Shown piece after piece: positions 33,601 through 41,700 of a DNA stretch of 64,000 nt (positions within the stretch are counted from its first letter, which is position 1; each line of letters opens with the position of its first letter). Below the pieces are notes generated by a model, which saw only the letters and a list, made by a program, of their open reading frames with translations, was not told where the DNA came from and searched no databases. Made by a program: the position numbers and the translations under genes. Source of the DNA: Dyella_B jejuensis (GTDB taxonomy: Bacteria; Pseudomonadota; Gammaproteobacteria; Xanthomonadales; Rhodanobacteraceae); NCBI RefSeq assembly GCF_044904675.1, contig NZ_JADIKJ010000010.1, forward strand, positions 124,001 to 188,000, given 5' to 3'.

Positions 33601-36600
33601 GGCGAAGCCGCCGACGCTGTCGTTGCCCAACGCTACATTGTCGCCCGCGAATACACCGACCAGGGTGGAGCCGCTGAGCGCGGCCGTGGTGTTGCCGTTG
33701 TAGATCTTGCTGGCGGCAACGGTGCCGTCCACGGTCAACGTGTAAGGCGTGATGGTGACCCAGTCGGTGCCGCCGATCAGCGTGTAGTTGCTGGCGAGGG
33801 CGCCGTTATTGCCGCTCAGGCTGAAGTTGTCGATGGCGCCGGCGGCAAATGGCTGCTGCGCGCCGACGTTCTTGGTCGACAATGCAGCGACGCCCGATCC
33901 GCCCAAAGTCAGTGTTTGCCCCGCGATGCCGGCCAGCACGCCGTTGTTGCCGAACAGATTCAGATCGGCATTGGTGGTGGCATCGTAAACGCGCGTTCCA
34001 GTCAGGTTGAGGATCACCGGCGTGATGTTCGCGCTGGTGGCGGCGGTCGTATTGAAACTGTAGTTGGCGGCATCGCCGCCGGTGGCACTGATCCCGGACA
34101 CGTCGATCTGGATGCCGTTGGCCACGTTCGGGCTGACGAAGTTGGCCGCGCTGTCGGTGAAGCTGACATTGTCGCCGGCCAGGATGCCGTTGCTGCTGAG
34201 ATTGACGCTGGCGGTGGTGGTGGTGTCGTAGACCTTGTTGTTGCCGGTCGCCGATACCGTGATCGCCAGCGGCGTGATGTTCGCCACCAGGCCCGCGGGC
34301 TGGGTGATCTGGTAGTTGCCCGCGTCGGCGCCGGTCAACGTCATGGCGGTACTGACGGCAATATCGTTGCCAACGTTCCTGGTGGCAAACGTGCCGGTGG
34401 TGTCATTGCTCAAGGTCACCGTGTCGCCCGACAGCGGCGAGGAAAGCGTGGCGCCGGTGATGGTGGCCAGCGTGGTGCCATCGTAGGTCTTGCTTTGCGC
34501 CTGCGCGCTGGTGACAGACAACTGGTACGGCGTGATGGTGACCCAATCGGTACCGCCGACCAGGGTGTAATTGTTGGGATTGGCCGCACCGATGCCGGTT
34601 AGCGTGAAGCCGTCGAGGCCGCCGCTGGCGAACGGTTGCTGGTTGCCCACGTTCTTGGTCGACAGTGTGCCGGTGCCGCCCAGTTGCAAGGTCTGCCCCG
34701 CCACGCCGGTCAACACGCCGTTGCTGCCGAACAGCGAGGCGGCGGCGTTGGTGGTGGTGTCGTAGACCCGGGTAGCGGTGAGGTTGAGGATCCTCGGCGT
34801 GATATCCGCGCTGGTGGTGGCCGTGGTGTTGGCCAATAGGTAGTTGCCGCCATCGGTACCGCCGGCGCTGATGCCCGCCACGTTGATCTGCAGGCCGTTG
34901 CCTACATCGCTCTGGATGAAATTGGCCGATGTATCGGCGAACGACACACTGTCGCCCGCCAGCACGCCCGTGCTGGACAGGCTTACGTTGGCCGTGGTCG
35001 TGCCGTCGTAGGCCTTGTTCTGTCCGGCCGCCGTGACGGAGATGGTCAAGGGCGTGATGGAGCCGGTGATGGCGGCAGGCTGCACGATGACATAGTTGCT
35101 CGCGTCGGTACCGCTGATGGTCATGTCGGTGCTGACCGGCTTGTTGTTGCCGACGTTCTTGTTGTTGAAGCTGCCACTGGTGTCGTTGCCAAGGTCGACG
35201 GTATCGCCGGCGAACACACCGTTGAGCGTGGAACCGCTCAGGCTTGCGGTGACGGTTCCGTCATAGATCTTGGTGGCGGCTACCGTGCCGCTCACCGTCA
35301 GCATGGCGGGCGTGATGGTGACCCAGTCCGTGCCGCCGATGAGCGTGTAGTTGCTGGCGAGCGCCGAACCGTTGCCCGCCAGCGTGAAGCCGGCCAGTCC
35401 ATCGCCGGCGAACGGTTGCTGCACGCCCACGTTCTTGGTCGACAGCGTGCCGGTACCGCTGAGCGTCAGCGTGTCGCCGTTGATGCCGGCCAGCACGCCG
35501 TTGTTGCCGAACAGCGAGGCGGCGGCATTGGTGGTGGCGTCGTACACGCGCGTGCCGGTGAGGTTCAACACCACCGGCGTGATGACGCCATTGTTCCCGA
35601 ACGCCGAGGAAGGCAGCAGGTAGTTCGAAAGATTGGTGCCCGCATTAGCCAGGAAATCGGAGCTCACCAGTTCTGCCGATACCGAAAGGCCGGTGCCGGC
35701 GTTGGCTTGCCCGTAGCTGGAAGACGCCGACTGCGGAATGGTGGCGCCCTGTCCTGCGACGAAGCCGGTGAGCGTGTAATCCGAAGCGGTGAGCAGCGCC
35801 GAAGTGCTGCCATCGTAGACCTTGGTCGGCGCACCGGTGATCGTGGCGGTCAACGGCGCGGGCGTGATGTTGGCGGTCAGGCCGGTCGGCTGCGCCAGCA
35901 CGTAGTTGGCGGCCGATGCGCCGCCGATGCTGAAGCCGCTGGCGCTCACGGCCAGATTGTTGCCGGCATTGGCGGTACTGAAGGTTCCGCTGGCGCCGCT
36001 GGAAGAAAACGTCACCGTGTCGCCACCGTAGACGCCATTGAGCACCCCCGCCGTGGTATCGAGACTGTCGGTGGTGGTGCCGTCGTAGATTTTGCTGTTG
36101 GCGAGAATGCCGGAAATAGTCAGCGTCGCCGGCGTGATGTTGGCGACCAGCCCGCCAGGCTGCACCAATGTGTAATTGCCGGCCTGTGGGCCGCTGATGC
36201 TGAAGGCTCCGGGCGCTACAGCCAGATCGGTGCCGACGTTCGCCTGCGCGAACGTGCCGGTGGTCGCCGATGTCAGGTCCACCTTGCCGTTGTCCGCGAC
36301 GACCAGCCCTGAAAGCGCCGCCTGGCTGACATTGAGCGTGGCGGCCGTCGTCGCGTCGTAAACCTTGCTATTGGCATACACGCCAGTGATGTAGAGCGGC
36401 GCTGGCGTGATAGTGCCGGTACCGGTAGCGCTCACTGGCAGGATGTAATTGGTCAGCAGCGTGCCGGCATTGGCGGTGAAATCGCTGGAGGCCAGCTGCG
36501 CGGTGACGCCTTCGCTGCCCGCGTTGGGGCTGTCGTAATTGACCGGGCTGGACGGCGTGACGGTGGCGCCCTCGCCGCTCACGAAACCGCTGAACTGGAT

Positions 36601-39600
36601 ATCGGCCGAGGTGATGCTGGCGCTGGTGGTGCCGTTGTACACCTTGGCAGGGTTGCCGATGATCGTCGCTGTCAACGGCGCCGGCGTAATGGTGCCGGTG
36701 CCGTAGGCGGTGATCGGGAACGAGTAATTGCTCAGATCGGTGCCCGGTCCGGGCGTAAAGTCCGATTCGATCATGCTCGCCGTCACCGGCTGCGTGCCGA
36801 CATTCTTGCTGGCGTACTGCCCGTCGATGGTCTGGTTGACGGTGGCGCTGTCGCTGCCCTGGAAACCGGAAAGCGTGAAATCGCCCGCGGCAAGCGTGGC
36901 GATGTTGTTGCCGTCGTAGACCTTGGTGGGATTGCCGGTGATCGCCGCGTTGAAACTGATGGAAACCGGCGCGGGCGTGATGGTGCCGTAGCCGGTCAGC
37001 ACCGCCGGCAGCACGTAATTGCTTAGCAAGGTGCCGGAGCCGGCCGCATAGTCCGAAGCGTCCAGGACGGCGCTTACTTGCTCTACACCGGCGTTCGGCG
37101 ATGCGTAGGTGCCGCTGGTCTGCGTCACCGTGATGCTCTGCCCCGACAACACGCCATTCAATGAATAATTGGCGCTGCCCAGCAATGCGTTGGCATTGCC
37201 GTCGTACACCTTGGTCGGATTGTTGACGATGCCGCCGCTGAGCACGATCGGATTGATGGTGCCGGTGCCGCTGATGCTGGCCGGAAAGCTGTAGTTGGAA
37301 AGCGACGTGCCCGAGGCCGGCGTGAAATCGGACGCTTCCAGCGTCGCCGTCACCGCAATGCCGTTGCCTGCGTTGGGCGAGGCGTAAGTCGATGAACTGG
37401 TCTGCGAGATGACCGCACTCTGTCCGGCAACAAAACCGCTGACCGTGAACCCCGCATTGTCCAGGGTCGCGGCAGTGGTACCGTCGTAGGTCTTGGTGGG
37501 GTTGCCGGAGAAAGTGATCGTAAGCGGCGCGGGCGTAATGTCCGCCGTCAATCCGGATGGCTGGCTGATCGTGTAATTGCCTGCCGCGGTGCCGCCGAGC
37601 GTGAAACCCGTGGCCGTCACGGCGAGATTGTTGCCTACGTTCGACTGGCCGAAAGTGGCGCTGGCGCCGCTGTCGGACAGCGTTACGTTGTCGCCGGCAA
37701 TCACGCCGCTCAAGGTCGCGCCGCCCAGGTTCAGCGTTGCCGCGTTGGTTGCGTCATAGACCTTGCTGTTGGCCGTGACGCCGGCAATGCTCAAGGCCAG
37801 CGGCGTGATGTTCGCGCTCAATCCTTGCGGCTGCGTCAGCACGTAATCGAGCGCCTTGCTGCCCGTAAGCACGAAGCCGCTGGCGGCGACCGCAAGCCCG
37901 TTGCCGACATTCGATTGGCTGAAGGTGCCGAGCGCGGCGGAGCTGTCCAGCGCCACCGCGCCGGCATCGCCGCTGATGACCCCGTAAAGGCTGGCCGCGC
38001 CAGTATTGAGCGTGTCGCTAGCAGTGCCGTCGTACACCTTGCTGGTTGCCAAGACGCCACTGATCAGCAACGGCGCCGGCGTGATGGTGCCCAGCCCGCT
38101 CGCCGTGGCCGGCAGGATGTAGTTGTTGAGATTGGTGCCGGCGTTGGCGGTGAAATCGGTCGAACTGAAGGTGGCCGTGATCGTTTCCGTTCCCGCGGTC
38201 GCGCTGGCATACGCCGTAGGCGAATGCTGGCTTACCGCAGCGCCCTGCCCGGCGACGAAACCGCTCAGGCTGTAATCGTTCGAGGTAACCGCGGCGCTGG
38301 TGGTGCCGTTGTAGACCTTGGTCGGGTTATTGATGATGGTCGCTGTCAGCGGCGCAGGCGTGATCGTGCCGACATTCGCGCTCACCGCTGCGCCGGATAG
38401 CGTATAGCCGTACACCGGGATCGTGCCGCTGGCATCGGTCAGGGTGATGGCGGATATCGCACCCGGTCCGGTGACAGCGATGCCGCTGCCGGCATTGGGC
38501 GATCCATAGCTGCCTGAGGCCGTTGCGATCACATTGCCATTGACCAGTCCGGTCGCGGTGAGATTCGATCCGGCAATGGTGGCGGCGGTGGTGCCGTCAT
38601 AGACCTTGCTTACCATGCCGCTGAAGCCGGTGATGGTCAGCGTCGGCGCGAGGCGATACAGGAAGCCATTGCCACTGCCTACCGGAGTGGTCGGATATGC
38701 GGCGTTGTATTGGATGAAATCGGGCGCCAGCCCGCCTGCCGTATCCAGTGTCGGATTGCTGGAATAGATCAGCCACGGTGCCGATGTGCCCGTGGCCACA
38801 GCATTGGCGCCGGCCTGGTTGACGAAGTTCGCCGCGGTCGCCAGCGTCACGCCGGCACCGCCCATGATCGATGCGCCGGCGGCAATGGTGAGATTGGCAC
38901 CGCCCGCATTCATGCTCACGCCGCCCGCCCCTGTTACCGGCGCGTTGACGTTGATGGCGTGATACGCCTGCAACGACAGGCTTGCCGCCGCGCTGCTCCA
39001 GCTGATTGGCGCATCGACGTTGATGTCGCCCGCGCCCGCCGATTGCACGCCCACGCCGGATGCACCGGTAGCGGTGGTCTGCTCGGTGACATTGGTGCCA
39101 CCGTTGAGCGTGCTGGAAATGGTGGCCGCCGAGGCGGCATCGATGGTCAGGTCGGTCGGATCGACCAGCCAGGTGCCGGCGCGCCCTTGTGGCGCCGACG
39201 CCGTGATCCGGGTACCGCTGGCCAGATTGAAATTCGCGGCCGAGGTTTCGATCGAACCGCCACTGCCGCCATTCGGTGCACTGGCATCGAGGGTACCGCC
39301 GACGTTTACCGTGCCGGCCTGCATGCCGCCAAGCAAGGTAATCGTGCCGTCATGGTTCTGCACCGTTTGCGCCCGCACGATGCCGGTGTTGTTGACGACG
39401 CTGGCGAGCAAGGCATCCTTTGCGCCGGCTGTCATGATCACCTGCCCGCCATTGGCAACGATCAGCTGGCGGTTCTCTGCCAGGTTGTCCAAGGTGCTGC
39501 GATCCACCTGCACATGCAGCAGCTGGTCGTTATTGAACGTCAGCGTGACCGCGCTGCCGCCGCCCAGCGCCACGGTGCCAAGTTGCGCACTGATCACGCC

Positions 39601-40239
39601 CCGGTTGGAAACCTGGTTGCCGATCAAGGCGGCATAGCCGCCATTGGCGATGGTGATCGCGCCTTCGTTGATCACGCTGCCCTTGCCGGTTCCGCCGAAG
39701 CTGCGGGTGTTCGACGCCAGCGTGCTGTCGTCCAGGTCGAGGGTGGAGGCGACCAGCCCGCCCACGTTGACCTGCGCGCCTTGGCCAAACAGGATGCCGT
39801 TCGGGTTGATCAGCCACACCTGGCCATTGGCATTGAGCTGCCCATAGATGGCGCTGGGCGTGCTGCTGAAGATGCGATTGACTGCGATCGCGCTGCTGCC
39901 CGGCTGCACGAAGTTCACGGTCTGGTTGGGCGCGATATCGAAATCTTGCCAGTCGAGCGTCAGTGTCGGGCTGCCCTGGCGGATGGTGGTAACGGCGCCG
40001 ACTTGCTGGATCTGCCCTGTTCCGCCGGTGATCTGCCCGCCGACCAGGCCGGTGCCGGCATGCGCCATGCCTGCCGCGCACAACGCCAGCGCCAGCGCGG
40101 ATAGCGCGAGGGTGCGTCGTCCGGTTACCGGCCGGCATGGCGCGCGGACGGCAGCGGGCGCTCCCGCATCGGCCAGTTCAGGCGCAGGAATCCACTGTGC
40201 GCGGGTACGGCTCCAGCACAAACGATAGATATGGTTCAT
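30673..40239 (-). CDS. Giant two-partner secretion exoprotein TpsA with YDG/MBG repeats
   Basis: A 3188-residue secreted protein. It starts with an ESPR-type extended signal peptide (MNHIYRLCWSRTRAQW..., hydrophobic core ALSALALALCAAGMAHA, cleavage near residue 61). The filamentous-hemagglutinin TPS domain follows (about 62-330), with LDWQDFDIAPNQTVNF and the conserved NPNGILFGQGAQVNVGGLVA. After a beta-helical stretch to about 540, about 29 tandem YDG/MBG units (each opening with forms of SKVYDGTTAATI) fill the rest to about 3040. There is no CdiA-like VENN motif or C-terminal toxin; it ends in a short charged tail (FNGNQKKRHRPIERN...). An adhesin or biofilm matrix filament exported by the downstream TpsB is the likely role. 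Confidence 0.93.
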   Translation of the reverse strand: MNHIYRLCWSRTRAQWIPAPELADAGAPAAVRAPCRPVTGRRTLALSALALALCAAGMAHAGTGLVGGQITGGTGQIQQVGAVTTIRQGSPTLTLDWQDFDIAPNQTVNFVQPGSSAIAVNRIFSSTPSAIYGQLNANGQVWLINPNGILFGQGAQVNVGGLVASTLDLDDSTLASNTRSFGGTGKGSVINEGAITIANGGYAALIGNQVSNRGVISAQLGTVALGGGSAVTLTFNNDQLLHVQVDRSTLDNLAENRQLIVANGGQVIMTAGAKDALLASVVNNTGIVRAQTVQNHDGTITLLGGMQAGTVNVGGTLDASAPNGGSGGSIETSAANFNLASGTRITASAPQGRAGTWLVDPTDLTIDAASAATISSTLNGGTNVTEQTTATGASGVGVQSAGAGDINVDAPISWSSAAASLSLQAYHAINVNAPVTGAGGVSMNAGGANLTIAAGASIMGGAGVTLATAANFVNQAGANAVATGTSAPWLIYSSNPTLDTAGGLAPDFIQYNAAYPTTPVGSGNGFLYRLAPTLTITGFSGMVSKVYDGTTAATIAGSNLTATGLVNGNVIATASGSYGSPNAGSGIAVTGPGAISAITLTDASGTIPVYGYTLSGAAVSANVGTITPAPLTATIINNPTKVYNGTTSAAVTSNDYSLSGFVAGQGAAVSQHSPTAYASATAGTETITATFSSTDFTANAGTNLNNYILPATASGLGTITPAPLLISGVLATSKVYDGTASDTLNTGAASLYGVISGDAGAVALDSSAALGTFSQSNVGNGLAVAASGFVLTGSKALDYVLTQPQGLSANITPLALSIAGVTANSKVYDATNAATLNLGGATLSGVIAGDNVTLSDSGASATFGQSNVGNNLAVTATGFTLGGTAAGNYTISQPSGLTADITPAPLTITFSGNPTKTYDGTTAATLDNAGFTVSGFVAGQSAVISQTSSSTYASPNAGNGIAVTATLEASDFTPASGTSLSNYSFPASISGTGTINPIVLSGGIVNNPTKVYDGNANALLGSANYSLNGVLSGQSITVTQTSGTYASPNAGVEQVSAVLDASDYAAGSGTLLSNYVLPAVLTGYGTITPAPVSISFNAAITGNPTKVYDGNNIATLAAGDFTLSGFQGSDSATVNQTIDGQYASKNVGTQPVTASMIESDFTPGPGTDLSNYSFPITAYGTGTITPAPLTATIIGNPAKVYNGTTSASITSADIQFSGFVSGEGATVTPSSPVNYDSPNAGSEGVTAQLASSDFTANAGTLLTNYILPVSATGTGTITPAPLYITGVYANSKVYDATTAATLNVSQAALSGLVVADNGKVDLTSATTGTFAQANVGTDLAVAPGAFSISGPQAGNYTLVQPGGLVANITPATLTISGILANSKIYDGTTTDSLDTTAGVLNGVYGGDTVTFSSSGASGTFSTANAGNNLAVSASGFSIGGASAANYVLAQPTGLTANITPAPLTATITGAPTKVYDGSTSALLTASDYTLTGFVAGQGATIPQSASSSYGQANAGTGLSVSAELVSSDFLANAGTNLSNYLLPSSAFGNNGVITPVVLNLTGTRVYDATTNAAASLFGNNGVLAGINGDTLTLSGTGTLSTKNVGVQQPFAGDGLAGFTLAGNGSALASNYTLIGGTDWVTITPAMLTVSGTVAATKIYDGTVTASLSGSTLNGVFAGDTVDLGNDTSGSFNNKNVGNNKPVSTDMTISGTDASNYVIVQPAAITGSITPLTISVTAAGQNKAYDGTTTANVSLSSTGVLAGDSVSFADTSANFIQSDVGNGLQINVAGISAGGTDGGNYLLANTTATTSADITPRILNLTATRVYDTTTNAAASLFGSNGVLTGVAGQTLQLGGTGTLSTKNVGNQQPFASGGLDGFTLTGIGAANPNNYTLVGGTDWVTITPYQLSVTSAQAQSKTYDGTTLATITGATLSSPLSGDTVTLSNDTTGTFATRNVGNDIAVSTAMTLTGADAGNYQITQPAGLVANITPLAITVSATGNNKVYDTTTTASVNLSSNGILAGDNVSFTDSAANFVSPNVANGIQIDVSGISATGGDAANYSFNTTAATSANITPVILNLTGTRVYDATTNADLNLFGNNGVLAGIAGQTLTLGGSGVAALSTKNVGAQQPFAAGAIDNFSLSGNNGALASNYTLIGGTDWVTITPYTLTVDGTVAASKIYNGNTTAALSGSTLVGVFAGDNVALGNDSVGGFASKNVGDNITVSTAMTIGGTDAGNYILQQPTNVAANITPLAITVAATGNDKSYDGTTTAMVGLSSSGVLPGDSVNFSDGSANFSTANAGSGIGIAVDGITASGADAGNYTFNNTAATSANITPAIINLAGTQVYNGSTAVNASAFGTDGVIAGVDGQTLVLSGAGSAPSKNVGNDQPLTLGSLALNGNDGSLASNYTLVGGTESITITPLAVTVSAVGQNKVYDGNTGATVALSATGTVPSDDIQFSYGNASFDSPNAGNQVPILVSGISATGQDLSNYTFNTTAATSADITPYVLNLSGTRVYDGSTSAQASLFGSNGVISGINGDTLSLSGTGVVSSKNVDTYTGTAQFDQNDLALTGNGAALASNYTLVGGTDTLTITPLAITVGAIGQDKTYDGTTTASVSLVGAGLVGGDIVSFTDTSATFNSPNAGSNVPITVAGISAAGADAGNYTFNTSASTVATIDPAVLNLTSTRVYDATTAADASLFGNNGVLTGVAGQTLTLTGNGTLSTKNVGVQQSFAAGGLDGFTLTGDNGALASNYTFVGGNDWVTITPAILNVTGTTASNRVYDGSTADTLSGSQLAGVFAGDDVTLDNDTVGTFNNKNVGNNKAVTTDMTIAGADAGNYILLQPTGLTANVTPLAITVDATGTNKVYDGNTLDTVGLGSAGVVAGDQVAFADTSANFSDKNVGYGKSVTADGITASGADAGNYILLNTTATTTADITPLAITIGAIGTNKVFDGNALDMVSLYASGVLPGDQLSFADASALFSDPHAGNGKTVTVSGITGSGVDIGNYIFNTTTTTTANITPLPITVLARGTNRPFNGGKADAVALSSMGLLPGYPVSFIDSSASFGSPAVGNNKPVTVYGIGIAGPNAGDYLVTDPTATTEADITDLGDIGTGVQGSWLAQIDSTIEPESIATPYGTADMSAVGVFNGNQKKRHRPIERNVIRSDFHSGLPINVIHGGVRLPTDASP
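31020..38640 (-). repeat. Tandem YDG/MBG-encoding repeat array inside tpsA
   Basis: About 29 imperfect tandem units of roughly 75-110 codons. Each opens with a K/R-[VIAT]-Y-[DN]-[GAT] motif and closes with ITPAPL-, ITPLAI- or ITPxxLN-type strands. At least two unit classes alternate in the C-terminal half: units beginning LNLTxTRVYDATTNA, and units beginning ITVxAxGxNKVYDG. Neighbouring units share long near-identical DNA blocks, so unequal recombination could change the repeat number. Confidence 0.85.
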
Positions 40240-40784
40240 GGCTCATGGCACCTATGCATCGACGATGGCGAAGTGCGCACGCCTTCGACCGGTGCGGATT
40301 GCCATGACCGGATGGAAGGCGGACAGGAGACGGAAGGCACGGGCGATCGACGATCGCCCAGCAAAGCCGTGCCGGATGGAAGACCTCCGGCCCGTGAAAC
40401 GTTATCGAGATACGCAACAATCGTGCTGCCGCAGGGCGGCTGCGCCGGCCGGCATTTCCGCTTGCCCAATACGTGAGAACACTCCCGCTCACGGCCATGA
40501 TCGTCCCTCGCGGCGATAACACGCACGCCGAAAAGGCCATGCGCGCATTATTGCCGCGCCCCCAACGCGGCATCCCTTTGATCGACCACACGCGATTCAA
40601 CGCATTGCGCTCGGCAATGCGGGGCGATTGTAGATCGAAAATTTTGTGTATAACAAGAGAAGAAAGACGCCTATACGTCTGTTTTTACATAGATGAAAAA
40701 TGTGTGAAAAAACGGGCCGCCATAACTGTGATGCGATCGGCAGCATCGCGAGCAAGCAGCCATTTTTGCCAACAGGAATCTCCG
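40240..40784. other. Intergenic region between divergent tpsA and GST genes
   Basis: A spacer of 545 bp. The left 390 bp are GC-rich with no supported gene. The right part is AT-rich and holds a possible promoter for the GST gene (TTGTAG 40628-40633, 15-nt spacer, TATAAC 40649-40654). Just after that is a short inverted repeat, AGACG-CCTATA-CGTCT followed by GTTTTT, which could act as a weak attenuator. A tpsA promoter should lie near the left end but none stands out. Confidence 0.35.
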
Positions 40785-41435
40785 ATGACCATCATCATTA
40801 CCGCCTTTGAACGCTCGCCCGATGGCGGCAAGGGGCTGGCGCGCGATACGCGCGTTCGCTGGGCGCTTGAAGAAGTGGGCCAGCCCTACGAAGTTCGGCT
40901 GGTTTCGTTCCATGCAATGAAGGAACCGGCGCATCTGGGCCTTCATCCTTTTGGCCAGATTCCAACCTATGAGGATGGCGACCTCGTCTTGTTCGAAACT
41001 GGCGCGATCGTCTTACATCTCGCCGAGCGCCATGCGGGTCTGTTGCCGGACGACACCAATGCGCGCGCGCGGGCCATCACATGGATGTTTGCCGCGCTCA
41101 ACACCGTGGAACCGCCGATCCTTGAACTCGTAACCGTCAAGTTCCTGGAAGGTGATAAGCCCTGGAGCACGGAACGCCTGCCGCTGGTCAGGGATCGCAT
41201 CCGCCATCGGCTGGACCAACTTTCTGCTCGCCTGGGCGAGGCCGACTGGCTCGATGGTGCATTCAGCGCGGGCGACTTGATGATGGTGTCGGTACTGCTA
41301 CGGCTGAGGCTATCCGGCATCCTGGACGAATTTCCGAACCTGGCGGCCTATGTCGCCCGCGGCGAGGCACGGCCCGCATACAGGCGCGCTTTCGCCGCCC
41401 AGTGGGCGATTAACGCCAAGCCACCGGCTGGCTGA
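40785..41435 (+). CDS. Glutathione S-transferase family protein
   Basis: A 216-residue GST. The N-terminal thioredoxin-fold domain (1-80) holds RVRWALEEVGQPYEVRLVSF, the cis-Pro region LHPFGQIPTYEDGD and the glutathione-binding FETGAIVLHLAER. The C-terminal helical domain ends with FSAGDLMMVSVLLRL, the N-capping-box Asp region, and LAAYVARGEARPAYRRAFA. It conjugates or reduces electrophiles with glutathione in the cytoplasm. ATG 40785 is used, with AGGAAT about 6 nt upstream; the open frame to 40473 lacks support. Confidence 0.92.
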   Translation: MTIIITAFERSPDGGKGLARDTRVRWALEEVGQPYEVRLVSFHAMKEPAHLGLHPFGQIPTYEDGDLVLFETGAIVLHLAERHAGLLPDDTNARARAITWMFAALNTVEPPILELVTVKFLEGDKPWSTERLPLVRDRIRHRLDQLSARLGEADWLDGAFSAGDLMMVSVLLRLRLSGILDEFPNLAAYVARGEARPAYRRAFAAQWAINAKPPAG

Positions 41436-41652
41436 TTGGGGGTCCATTCCGGGCTCGATGTCGTCATTCGGGTTTCGGCCCATTGCGGGGCTTAACCCGG
41501 AGCTGTTCACACTGTTCGCGTGGCCTGCAACAAGAGCTGTTTGCAAGCCAGGAAGAGCGAGAGAGAGTACGTCCTTACACGACGCAATGATGACGCCGCC
41601 TGACGCGCAGACAGACCCGGCCCTTCGGATTAGCGTTGCGCTAGCCGATTGT

Positions 41653-41684
41653 GCCGATGCATGCCATGCCTGGCATGCATCGGC
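41653..41684. terminator. Long hairpin between convergent genes
   Basis: GCCGATGCATGCCA and its exact complement (14 bp) flank a TGCC loop, 16 nt beyond the S46-peptidase stop codon and 217 nt beyond the GST stop. There is no U tract on either side, so it may be a Rho-assisted end or a transcript-stabilising structure rather than a classical intrinsic terminator. Confidence 0.45.
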
Positions 41685-41700
41685 CGCTGGCATCGGGCTA

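Noticed and set aside
31711..34602. A 963-codon plus-strand frame with internal repeats
   Set aside because: It mirrors the tpsA repeat array; its periodicity comes from the YDG units, not from a separate protein.
31020..38640. Regularly spaced short repeated DNA words, first thought CRISPR-like
   Set aside because: The period is about 230-330 bp, the repeats are imperfect and all stay in one reading frame of tpsA, so they are protein repeats.
40473..40784. Upstream extension of the GST frame
   Set aside because: The GST fold and a ribosome site start at 40785; the upstream 104 codons have no family pattern.
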